Assembly (NCBI GenBank): GCA_902651635.1
Contig: CACRSC010000055.1
Location: 1-64,000 of the forward strand
Length of the DNA: 64,000 nucleotides
Direction of reading: 5' to 3'
DNA from: Mastigamoeba balamuthi
Lineage: Eukaryota; Evosea; Mastigamoebida; Mastigamoebidae
Part shown: positions 44,710 through 54,284 of the stretch, piece by piece
How positions within the stretch are numbered: position 1 is the first letter of the stretch
How the letters are laid out: each line of letters begins with the position of its first letter
The notes under the pieces: model-generated
The model's database searches: none
What the model was told of the DNA's origin: nothing
What the model saw: only the letters and a program-made list of their open reading frames with translations
Made by a program: the position numbers and the translations under genes

Positions 44710-45100
44710 TCACGTTTACGTTCCGTAGTGGAAGCAACTCCGCTACATGCTGCTACACAGACCTCCGCTATGCACTGTAGCGGAAGCAGAAAAGCGTAGT
44801 GGCATGTAGCGGAAGGTGTGTAGCGGCATGTAGCGGAGGATTAGTGTAGCGGCACGTAGCGGACCCCAATGTAGCGGCATGTAGCGGAGAATTAGTGTAG
44901 CGGCGCGTAGTGGACCCAAATGTAGCGGCATGTAGCGAAGGATTAGTGTAGCGGCGCATAGCGAACCCAAATGTAGCGGCATGTAGTGGAGGATTTGTGT
45001 AGCGGCATGTAGCGGACCCTCATGTAGCTGAGTGTAGCGAAAGGCTGTGTTGCAACAGTGTGTAGCGGAGGCTGCGTAGCGGCATGTAGCGGAAGTCTAT
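44710..45100. repeat. left GTAGCGG repeat cluster, about 51-bp tandem units
   Basis: A unit of about 51 bp built from GTAGCGGCATGTAGCGGA and GATTAGTGTAGCGGC repeats three to four times between about 44808 and 45010, with flanking single motifs. Each unit holds several copies of the core GTAGCGG. This fits subterminal transposase-binding sites. Confidence 0.8.
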
Positions 45101-45175
45101 GTGATTCAGTGCAGATAGTTATTTTAGTTTACATCATTTGCGTGCTGTGCTAGCTGGACAGACAGGTGAGCAGTA

Positions 45176-48152
45176 ATGCAGATGGAAGCAGGTTCTCAGG
45201 AAGCCACAGCAGGTGGGCCTTGTGCACTGATGGCATCGAGGCAACATCAGGGAGATGTTGCCTGGGAGCACAAGGCATACCGCTGCAGTGCATGTGACAG
45301 GTACTACACGTCGCAGTATCACCTGCAGAGGGCTGGGCACATGGGCAGTCACCATCGCCCCGAGAAATGGAATGCAACATCAGGCAGATGGTCTGCTCTG
45401 TTCGTTGCAGACAGGGCAGCTGCCTGGAGCCAGGCCAAAGCAGCAGAGAACAAACGCCAGTTTGTTGTGGACAGCACAGGTATTTTATTGAGACCACTAT
45501 TCAATTCAAATCACATAATTAACAATTATAAGAGCAGCAAAGAGAGAGTGGAGCCACATCAGCCAGTCCAGGCAGTTTGCTGCCATAGTGGCTGAGGCAG
45601 CAATGGAGGGCATGCTGGATGAGGAACAGCAGCCGAGGACAGCCCATGAAGAGGAAGCACCACAGCTGGAAGGAGACAAGGGTCGTTGTGGGAAAATGGC
45701 AGAAGACAGGCAGAGAACAGCTGCCTTGTGCCTAGGCAGCCAGCTCGAACAGGAGGGAAGCTCGGACAGCTCATCAGAGAACAGCGAGGTGGAAGAGGGA
45801 GAGGACGGCTTGTCACTGCAGAAGGAGAAGCTGAGCCTCATCAGGCATGTGTGCTCAATGGAGCCGAAGTACGACTGTGTGACAGCACCCCAGACCAGTG
45901 TGCAGACACTGAGAGAGTACCAGGAGAGAAGGGCAGAGCTGCAGGAGGCAGAGAGCAGCATAGAGGAGAGGTACAATCAGGCCCTAGAACATCCAGGGTC
46001 TGGAGACTACCTGGGACCAGTGCTGAAAACGGTGCAGCAGCCCCTGGAAGCCCTGCCTCTGGCCACACCCCCAGGGCCCATAGCACCTCAGCTGCACATC
46101 CCACGGGAAGTCCTTGCACTGTGGAAGTTGGAGGGCAAGATGACCGATGCCCAGATAGACCTGGTTGTGGCCTCCATCAATGGAAAGAAGAGAGCCTCAG
46201 TCACAGTCTCGAACTACATCAAGCAGGAGTGCAGTGAAGTGATACCGCAGGTGGGACCGGCTGTGGGGAAGAAGCTGCACAGCAAGCATCCCCTACACAG
46301 TGTCATTGGCTGGCTTCACATCGTGCTGAACATAGCATGCATAGCGGAGACCATTGTGGTCAGGGCTCCAGAGGAGGTAGAGGAGACCAAGGCAGACATA
46401 GTGAATGAGTACTTCTTCAGTGCGGGATTTCAGGCAGTGTGTGCAAAGGCAGGTGCACTGCACAAATCACTGGGGCGTGAAGGGGAGCCTATAGTCATTG
46501 CTCTGCAGGAGTACCAGGACAAGGCCCAAGTTCACAAGGGAAGCGAAGAGTCGTGGCTCATCAAGATCCTGAACATGACACGGAATTGCGCAGGGCTTCC
46601 CATGACCCAGCTGTTGGTGGGGGAGCTGTATGGACTGCCAAATGATATGCACGATGCCAGAGCTGATCTTCTGCCAGAGTTCCTGATTCTGTCACGCATT
46701 GGTGTTAGAATGCTGTGTGGAGAACGTGGAATGTGTTGGGTTTATGCGTTTGTGGTGTCACAGCAAGCAGACACCATGGAGCAGTGCAAGAACGTCTCTG
46801 TAAAATCCCCGGGAGGAAGAGAGTCAGATAGGCCATGCACAGATTGCCTGAGCAGTCGTAAGGACTTCTCTGACCTGAAGCTGAGTGGGTGGAAGCCAAG
46901 AGACATTGTGCTATCCAGAAGGTCGATAGAGAAGGCAGCAAAGGCCCCTACTGTGGTGGCTGCACAAGCAGCCCTGGATGAAGTCGCTCTGACCATGACA
47001 GCTATCTGCAATCCCACGTTCTTCTACATAGAGAATCCCTTCCTGTGCCAGCCGAGAGAGCCGATGCATAAACTGCCATGGGACATGAAGCCAGTCCTTG
47101 CAGCTTTGATGCAGAGCAGCAGTGTCATGGACGAGATAGGAAGGAGAATTCTGGGAAACAGGATTGTGTGCCTCAGGAAGGAGCTCAGAAGCAGCATGGC
47201 CCCCAGACCAGTCATGGTGTTTGAGTCGTGGAGGTGCTATGAGTACTTCAACTTTGCTGCTGTGGCCCAGATACTGCTGTGGGGACTGGTCCCGGATGAG
47301 TGGCTGGAATATATGCGCCTGACAGGGACAGTGCACTCACTGCTGACGAGTGGGACCATCTCAGTCAAGTGGTGGAAGGTGCTGCTGGACATCATGGGAA
47401 AGAAACAGCTGGAGCAACTGCAGAAAATCTGTCCAGAGAAAGCAGAGGATGGTGGCACAGAGAGGAAAAGACATCCAGAGTATGGCCCTTACAGGCCCTT
47501 ATACTACAACCACCTCCCTTGCCACTTTTCCGACAACATAGACAGGTTTGGACCGCTGCCAGTTGTTTGTGCCCAGACACTGGAGTACATACAGGGTGTC
47601 ATTGCAAAGACAGCGTCGAGGAACACGTGCAATCCAGAGCTTTATGGAACCTGGATGCATACGGCCAGTACTCTGCACAGTCTAGCAGATGTCCAGCAGG
47701 GCAGAAGCACAAAGGGCATGCAGCACTTGATGGCAGCCAACTCCATTGTCTCAGAGCCCAAGAAGGCAACGTGGTACAAGTGCCTGTACTACAGTCTGCC
47801 TCTTGTGGAAGGAGCAATTGCTGTCAGGCTCCTCCCGTATGAAGACAGGAAATGGTCAGAGAATCACGAGCCACTGATGAAGGATGTCTTCGAATTCGGG
47901 GAGATAAAGTCTGTTCATGGCTCGGAAGCCAGACAGAATGGGACAGTCAGTGTTCTGGTGCTCAAGGTGCCTGCAAGGACTCGTCTGGGAGAACCGTTTC
48001 CCATGATGTACAGGAGCTCAACCCAAGTTGTGTGGAGGTTCTCCAGCATTCATCGAGTTGCTTGGAAGACTGTTCCCTTTGAATCTGGTAGCTGTGCCAA
48101 ACTGCAGAGTGGGGCTTTCTATATCATTCCCAATCGCCACATCCAGAAATGA
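45176..48152 (+). CDS. Plavaka/KDZ-type transposase with N-terminal zinc finger
   Basis: Two exons, 45176-45479 and 45538-48152, joined in phase 1, give 972 aa. The N-terminus has a C-x2-C...H-x3-H cluster (YRCSACDRYYTSQYHLQRAG, then HMGSHH), as many Plavaka-type transposases do. An acidic linker and the core follow. Family-like landmarks are LVGELYGLPNDMHDARADLL, CNPTFFYIENPFLCQ followed by a 'PxDMKPVLAALMQ' stretch, and HLPCHFSDNIDRFGPLPVV with QTLEYIQGVIAKTASR downstream. The last parallels the 'HLP..I.RFGP...E..ES.N..IR' block of fungal Plavaka proteins. The role is cut-and-paste transposition. Individual catalytic acids cannot be assigned by eye. The gene is uninterrupted. Confidence 0.65.
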
Positions 48153-48191
48153 AGAACAAAGAAAGGGGGAAATGTTTGTAAAACTGGCTTT

Positions 48192-49393
48192 CTATTTCCT
48201 GTTCTTTGCAGAGGAAGAGGAGGTGAAAGTGCGCAGCTGGAGATGCTCTCCAACGACAGAGGCAATTCCAGGGGGAAGGCGCCGCCTGCTGACTCTTCCA
48301 GGGGGGAATGCTGGACTTGTTGTGCCTAACGTGTCACTGATGAGGCTGATCTCCTCCAGTGCACTGGGAGTCCACTGCACACCGTACGAGTACTCGTACA
48401 ATGTGCCATCTGCTGCTGACCTCCTGACCTTGACGTTGGTGTGCCCAGCCAGCCACGCATTTCCTGTGTAAACCCCGTCGTACATCTTGGGGTCCTCCAT
48501 CGATCCGCAGGAAGACAGAAGCAAGCCCTTGGAGACAACGGGAAGGAATACCTCTGCAATCCTCCTGAACGGGACTGTGTGCACACTGCCTGCTGGAGTG
48601 CTGTACTGGAGGGAGGACTCCTTGATATTGCCGTGCCCACTGATAATCATAACTGTGATTCGGCTCTGATGCTGTTCTCCAAACTCCTTCTCGATCCTGT
48701 TCATTGTCTCCGTGATTCCTGTATATAATATTAGATGTAGCACAACGATAACTGATAAATAACAGAACAGTCATACCCTGAAAGGGAATACACCACAGCA
48801 CACAGTTGTGGCACTGGGCAGGGTTGTTGAACCCTATCATGTAGCGCAGAGTGTTCCTGTATGGCTTTCTCTTGGTGAACCAATCTGTCTCAGCAACAAC
48901 AATGACGTCTGTTGCTGCTGGACAGATAACTCGTCTATGCCTAGCAATGCTGCCTGCAATGATAGGCTCACCACACTCACACATGCGGCACAGTACTTTG
49001 CCACATGCAAAGCAGGCCCATGGCCTGATCATTATGTTAGATAATCATGTTACAAATAAACGTACCGTGCTGCGTCCCTCGCCACCTGAGGTCCTCCTGG
49101 CTGATTCGTTTGACAGCTGCTGTTCCGGCACAGCAGATAGAACGGGGGTCTGTGTCCCTTTTTTTCCCTATTGGTGGGTATTGTTAGTGGGGGAACATCA
49201 TAAGAACTCACTTGGGAACATTGCTGGATCTCTCTGCTGAACTCTCTCCAGCACTCAGAAGGGCTGCCATTTCAGCCCTGTATGAGAAGGTTGTGGAGGA
49301 GCTAATCAGCTCCTCGTCTTCCTTCGAAAGAAGCTCGGCGCTGTATACCTCAGTGTCAGTACAGAGACTCCAATGAAAGGTATTAATAAGCAC
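48192..49393 (-). CDS. zinc-cluster protein with caspase-like (clan CD) domain, transposon-encoded
   Basis: Four exons with consistent phases: 49393-49212, 49167-49066, 49024-48777 and 48718-48192 (1059 nt, 352 aa). The start is uncertain; an exon around 49513-49430 could precede. An acidic N-terminus is followed by paired Cys clusters (LLCRNSSCQ; WACFACGKVLCRMCECG; HRRVIC), probably zinc-binding, then CHNCVLWC. The C-terminal half reads ITVMIISGHGN and, 42 residues after the His, KGLLLSSCGSMED. This is a hydrophobic strand ending in His-Gly and a second strand ending in Cys-Gly, with the spacing seen in caspase-3. It is oriented away from the third gene, with a hairpin cluster between. Proteolytic activity is inferred, not shown. 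Confidence 0.55.
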
Positions 49394-49589
49394 AGTGGAC
49401 CGTGGGTGACGAGGTAGTGGTGGCTGGATTCCATTGGTCCTGGTGCTGCTGCTGGTGCCGGTGCTGTGGCATGGACAGCAGGTACGGCACCTGAAGGTGC
49501 AGAGTCCCTCATGAACCCGCGCGCAAGGATTTGGTGTGAGATGATATAAACCTCCAACGAAAATCTACTGTTGTGGTGTGTCATGCATC

Positions 49590-49870
49590 CGCTACAGTGC
49601 GTAGCGGACCCTTCGCTACGCACTGTAGCGGAAGTATCAATGTAGCGGCGCGTAGCAAAACGCGCTATATCGCGTTCCGCTACGCGCCGCTACACACAGA
49701 GTGCCGCTACAGTGCATAGCGAAGGGTCCGCTACGCACTGTAGCGGAAGTATAAATGTAGCGGTGCGTAGTGGAACGCGCTATAGCGCGTTCCGCTACGC
49801 GCCGCTACGCACAAAGTGCCGCTACAGTGCGTAGCGAAGGGTCTGCTACGCACTGCAGCGGAAGTATAAA
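49590..49870. repeat. central hairpin cluster of the transposon
   Basis: Two tandem units of about 115-120 bp, each containing long near-perfect palindromes such as GAACGCGCTATAGCGCGTTC flanked by GTAGCGG/CCGCTAC. It lies between the divergent second and third genes, so it can serve as a promoter and as an internal binding array. Confidence 0.75.
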
Positions 49871-50088
49871 CCGATTTCTCCTGCTCTAACACTAATCCCT
49901 CTGATGTCATTTGTGAGCTTTTTCTTCTTCACAAAACGAGTCGCCCCAAGCCAAAAGCGCAGAGCACCAGCTCTCGTGCAGCAGAGAGCAAGAAGAAGAA
50001 GAAGAAGGACAAGAAACAGAGGACCAAGGGCTGCACTGGGCCTATCATCACCATCATCCCGCCACCCCCTGTCCTTGAACCCGAGGCA

Positions 50089-51271
50089 ATGTCTGCGACG
50101 GGAGGTACGTAGAACCCTGTGACTCTTTCCCCCTCTAACACTTTTTCCTTAAACATATAGGAGGTGCTGCTTGTGCTGCGTCAGCCAGCGAGCCCGATCT
50201 CTCCAGTGATGAGGAGCGCCAGGTCAGCAGCGAGGAGTACAGGGGGGTGCCCACCAGGACACACGATGAAGCAGAAGCAGAGGAACGTGCAGCGGCAGAG
50301 GAGCAGCAGCACATCGCGAACATGATGGGAAGGGCACGTGAGCTGCTGGCCCCCTTCAACCTCGAGCCGTCTTCGGAGCACGCAGCCCAGCCCTGCACGT
50401 TTGGAGACGTCAGGGCAGGCATCAAGGGCCTGCAGATACTCAATGCCGCTACGTTCCGTGAACTGATAAACCGGTAGGCCCCTTCTCTCTTCATTTTCTC
50501 TTAAAATCACTCTAACATTAATATTTCAACCAAAAAGGTTGAACGTGCTGCAGCAGAGCGTGGACTCCAGCAGGCAGGCAAGGGACCTGACCCTCAGGGA
50601 GAAGATCATGTGCAGCATTCCCGGTACGTGCCCTTTTTTTTCTGAGGTTGACACTTATTGCTTACACAGTCCCTGGATTGGGCAACCTCCCTCCCGAGAG
50701 TGGCCCTTTCTCCAGTGCTCTGTCTGCAATAATGGCTCGGCCCATTGTTGCGCAGATAGAGCAGTGGACAAAGGCCAACTACGCCCCACTGTTCAAGGAC
50801 CATCCCGAGTGGAAGTGCGTTTTCCATTACAATTGTTTTTCTAATACTAACTAATAACTAACCATTAACAGGACAAACGCCCACATGCACTTTGACGAAA
50901 TCATTCAGGCAGTCTGGCCTCCCGAGTTCGTCACGTTCTTCGCAGAGAACCCCACTGTTCGCAAGGGGGTCTGCGAGCACATCCAGGCCGTCTGGCGGAA
51001 CCAGCGCTCCAATGAGTCGTGAGTTCTTCCCTTTCTTTCCTTTTTGATGACTAACAATTTATGCAGGAGGGGCAGGGCGAGCTCATCCCGTGCAGAGTCC
51101 CCACGTGCAACAAGGGCGAAGAGACCCAGGCACAGCACGACCCGCACCAGCTCTCAGGCTGTCCTCCAGGCCATGGACCTCATGGAGCAGACTGGTATTG
51201 AGACTGCAGCTGCAGCAGCTGCTCCTCCAGCAGCTCCTGCAGCTGCAGCAGGGTCCCACGCCACACACTGA
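50089..51271 (+). CDS. third transposon gene, unknown function
   Basis: Six exons, 50089-50104, 50161-50473, 50538-50623, 50670-50814, 50872-51018 and 51067-51271, give 303 aa; all introns are GT-AG (46-64 nt) with matching phases. The frame is open upstream to about 49915 through a basic run (ESKKKKKKDKKQRTKG), so an unseen 5' exon is likely and would add a nuclear signal. The product has an acidic segment and then a helical core: LNVLQQSVDSSRQARDLTLR, VAQIEQWTKANYAPLF and HMHFDEIIQAVWPPEFVTFF. A basic Ser/Arg tail (GRGRASSSRAESPR) and an Ala/Pro-rich end follow. No known domain is evident. DNA binding or an accessory role in transposition is a guess. Confidence 0.55.
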
Positions 51272-51439
51272 ATTCCTTTTCTGTTCATTATGAACAGACT
51301 CTTCCCCCAGATTGAAGCTGCCTGCTCCCTCTCTCACGCAGACACCAAAAACAATGATTGTTGATTCAATTTCATTTCATATGTATTACAATTGATTCAG
51401 GGAGAGGGACAGCCAGGGAGGGGGACAGCCTAGCCTGTA

Positions 51440-51850
51440 GTAAATGGTTCCACTACATACTGTAGCGGACCCTGCGTAGCAGCGCGTAGTGGCAGACTGT
51501 GTAGCGGTGCGTAGCGGATGGTAGAACTACGTGCTGCTACACACCCTCTGCTACGCAGTGTAGCAGACCCTGTGTAGTGGCACGTAGCAGCAGACTGCAT
51601 AGCGGTGCGTAGCGGATGGTAGAACTATGCGCCGCTACACATCCTCCGCTACGCACTGTAGCGGACCTTACGTAGCGGTGCGTAGCGAAGGCTTGCGTAG
51701 TGGTGTGTAGCGGATGGTAGAACTACGCGCTGCTACGCACCCTCCGCTACGCACTGTAGCGGACCTTACGTAGCGGCGCGTAGCGAAGGCCTGCGTAGTG
51801 GTGTGTAGTTCGACCATTCGCTATGCACCGCTACGCAAGCCTTCGCTACG
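51440..51850. repeat. right GTAGCGG repeat cluster, about 124-bp tandem units
   Basis: Three units of roughly 124 bp built from GTAGCGGACC, GTGCGTAGCGGATGGTAGAA and the inverse CCGCTACGCACTGTAGCGG, many forming hairpins. It shares the core heptamer with the left and central clusters. Confidence 0.8.
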
Positions 51851-52675
51851 CGTCGCAACATGCTTGACGTGGAGAGACAGCTTCAGAAGGAGAAATGGGA
51901 CTGCTGTGCTGCCAAGAGAGCTCACTGTAAGTCCGAGCTGCAGAAGGCACAGAACAACATCGAGGAGGAGTTGGCCAGTCTGAGGAAGATGCTGGACAGT
52001 TTGAGGCACTGACTTTGGCAGTATCTCTGTTAGGTTTGTTGGTCCTACCAACACCGTGCCTTTCGGCCCTCCACCACACTGAGCCCCATTCATTTTTGTT
52101 AAGAGTGATTGGGGTCAGAGGGCTTGGCGGCTGTCTGCCAGGGGTGCTAGTGGAAAATACTGCAGTAAACTTACAGAGTTCGTTCATCCAGTACATTTAC
52201 CTTTCTTTCCCAAAAGGAATGTGTTGGCTTTGCTGGGGTGGGCACAGGCTCTGGGGGGGGGGGGCAGCATTTCCCTCATCTCCAAAAACGATAGTACTTT
52301 TCCGGATTGATGATGTGTACGCAGAGATACTTTGTCAGGCGGATGTTACCTTTTCAAGTCATTGCAACTGCTGTATTCTGTTCTTGTCAGTCTGGCATTG
52401 CGAGGGGATTTGTCCTCTCTGTTAGTGTCTTCAGAGCTGTTGGACATTCAGAGCCGCTGTAAAATGTATTAAAGGCTTTTCCCCATCTCTCGTTTTCTTT
52501 TCGTAGGGGCATCTTGGATTCGGAGACCATCAATTCTCCTTTCCCGCCGGCTCATACGCCTCTCACGTGGTCTTCAGCCAACTCCTGCGATGGTTGGTGT
52601 ACGCTGAACATTCTGGAGTGTACGTAAGTGATTTACGTGAGTCCTCTGCACAAATATCTGAAATGCCGTCACACC
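51851..52675. other. right flank of the element and 5' region of pectate lyase 3
   Basis: A 50-codon coiled-coil frame (51860-52012; MLDVERQLQKEK, then NNIEEELASLRKMLDSL) opens right at the repeat edge and may be an exon of an element gene. The remainder, including a G run near 52254-52264, has no supported gene. Confidence 0.4.
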
Positions 52676-52689
52676 CTCTGACGTCTGCC
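52676..52689 (+). promoter_or_regulatory. CTGACG element upstream of pectate lyase 3
   Basis: CTCTGACGTCTGCC, with a full TGACGTC CRE core, lies 85 nt before the start codon. Confidence 0.4.
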
Positions 52690-52760
52690 GAGTCGGTTGG
52701 CATAACCAGAGTCAGACTGCTTATAACCCCCGCCGGTGGGCAAACATTTCCTCCCAACGA

Positions 52761-54158
52761 ATGCTGCAGTCCAGTACGATACACTGTGCGATCCTGCTGG
52801 GCGCCGCGGCTATCGCCACGGCGTACCCCGTCTGCACTGCCTCCGGCGGGTCCAACTGCCAGATGGGCTGGTCGACGCTCTCCTCGCAGGGCGCTGCCAC
52901 CGGCGGCGAGGGAGCATCGTCCTCCATGACCTTCACCGTCAAGACCCGCGCCCAGCTCGTCGCTGCCCTCAAGAAGACCGGGACTAAGATCATCTACGTA
53001 TCGGGGACCATCGACGGCGACGACATCGGAGGGGGACAGACTGCCGGCATGGCGTACTTCAAGGCCAAGACGGGCTACGACTTCCAGAAGTACCTGGCGA
53101 GCCCGTCGTCGATGGAGTCCAAGCGCCAGGCGGTGCTCAAGCTGCAGGGCCCCCTCATGGTCGTCGACGTCAACAGCGACACCAGCATCATCGGCGTGGG
53201 CACCAACGCCCAGATCCGCCAGATGAACCTGAGGCTCAAGGGAGCCAGCAACGTCGTGATCCGCAACATCGAGTTCGAGGCCCCGCGCGACTACGCCACC
53301 GCGTGGTCGTCGGACGACGGCTGGAACGCCGAGTACGACTCGATCACGGTGGAGGCGTCGACACGGCTGTGGTTCGACCACCTGACCTTCAGCGACGGGC
53401 GCTTCCCCGACTCGCAGGCAGGGACATACAAGGGCGACCACATCCAATTCCACGACGGGCTGCTCGACATGAAGAAGGGCTCGGACTTCATCACCGTCAG
53501 CAACTGCGTGTTCGCCGACCACGACAAGACAAACCTCATCGGCTCGAGCGACAGCGCGTCCAGCACGGATGCAGGGCACCTGCGGATCACGTTCTACAAG
53601 AACATGTGGAGCAACACGGTGTCTCGTGCTCCTCGCGTGCGCTTTGGGAAGGTGCATCTGCTGGGAAACTACTACAGGGCCGGGTCCGACACAAGCTACT
53701 TCATCGGTATGGGCGTGCAATGCGCCATTCTTAGCGAGGGCAACGTCTTCGAGGCGTCCAAGGACAAGACGATCCTCCAGAAGTTCAAGGGCACTACACT
53801 CAAGGACGTGGGCTCGTGGTTCAATGGAGTGGCGTATTCGAGCACCATCCAGAAGCTCGCTGGGAGCTCCTCGATTGGGTGGTCCCCGAGCTACAAGTAC
53901 ACTCTCCCCACGAATGTGGCCACAGCTAAGAACGACGTGCTTGCCAATGCGGGTGCTGGCAAACTCAAGAGCGCATCGGACACTGGCGAGAACGTGACAG
54001 AGAACATACCCACTGACGTGCAGTCCGAGGCCATTCCCAATGCCGGGTGGGAGGGCGAGGCTGAGGAGCATGACGCTGACAGCCCCACGGATGTTGCGCC
54101 CACCGCAGTTGCCTGTATCTCTGGTATCGTTGCCGTGCTACTCTCGATGATCAACTGA
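52761..54158 (+). CDS. pectate lyase (PL1 family), copy 3, GPI-type
   Basis: Intronless, 465 aa, starting MLQSSTIHCAILLGAAAIAT with cleavage expected before YPVCTASGG. The beta-helix motifs and catalytic RAPRVRFG are intact. The substrate loop reads GTYKGDHIQFHDGL as in copy 1, while the 'SSTDAGHLRITFYKNMWSN' region follows copies 2 and 4, a mosaic that suggests gene conversion. The acidic linker and the hydrophobic end ISGIVAVLLSMIN suggest GPI attachment. It is tail-to-tail with copy 4, 126 nt apart. Confidence 0.92.
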   Translation: MLQSSTIHCAILLGAAAIATAYPVCTASGGSNCQMGWSTLSSQGAATGGEGASSSMTFTVKTRAQLVAALKKTGTKIIYVSGTIDGDDIGGGQTAGMAYFKAKTGYDFQKYLASPSSMESKRQAVLKLQGPLMVVDVNSDTSIIGVGTNAQIRQMNLRLKGASNVVIRNIEFEAPRDYATAWSSDDGWNAEYDSITVEASTRLWFDHLTFSDGRFPDSQAGTYKGDHIQFHDGLLDMKKGSDFITVSNCVFADHDKTNLIGSSDSASSTDAGHLRITFYKNMWSNTVSRAPRVRFGKVHLLGNYYRAGSDTSYFIGMGVQCAILSEGNVFEASKDKTILQKFKGTTLKDVGSWFNGVAYSSTIQKLAGSSSIGWSPSYKYTLPTNVATAKNDVLANAGAGKLKSASDTGENVTENIPTDVQSEAIPNAGWEGEAEEHDADSPTDVAPTAVACISGIVAVLLSMIN

Positions 54159-54284
54159 TGAGCCAGTGATTACATTACACTTTGAACGCTCAATTGTGTG
54201 TAAATACAAAATGCTGTTCCTGTGCGTCCAAATTGAGCCAACAGTCACATCTTGATTTCCTCAGTGTGACATCAGAGGGCACTT

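Larger units (their letters stand above)
44700..51850. mobile_element. Plavaka/KDZ-type DNA transposon with three genes, apparently whole
   Basis: Three spliced, uninterrupted genes lie between two clusters of GTAGCGG/CCGCTAC repeats (44710-45100 and 51440-51850), with a third cluster (49590-49870) between the two divergent genes. Gene order: transposase (+), zinc-cluster/caspase-like protein (-), unknown six-exon gene (+). Exact ends and target-site duplication are not resolved; both edges carry a CACGTC...CGTAG-like stretch in inverted orientation (near 44702 and 51873) that may be the terminal repeat. The element lies between pectate lyases 2 and 3 next to older remnants. Intact frames and little-changed repeats suggest a young copy. 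Confidence 0.6.

Noticed and set aside
44808-45010. 51-bp repeats as a possible CRISPR array
   Set aside because: The units are wholly repetitive with no unique spacers and lie in a eukaryotic DNA transposon with the same heptamer at three places.
44700-51850. TET/JBP-type dioxygenase expected in some KDZ elements
   Set aside because: Looked for the HxD...H pattern in both accessory proteins; not present.
52015-52425. 136-aa plus-strand frame before pectate lyase 3
   Set aside because: Spans a G homopolymer, has no domain, and lies in repeat-flank DNA.
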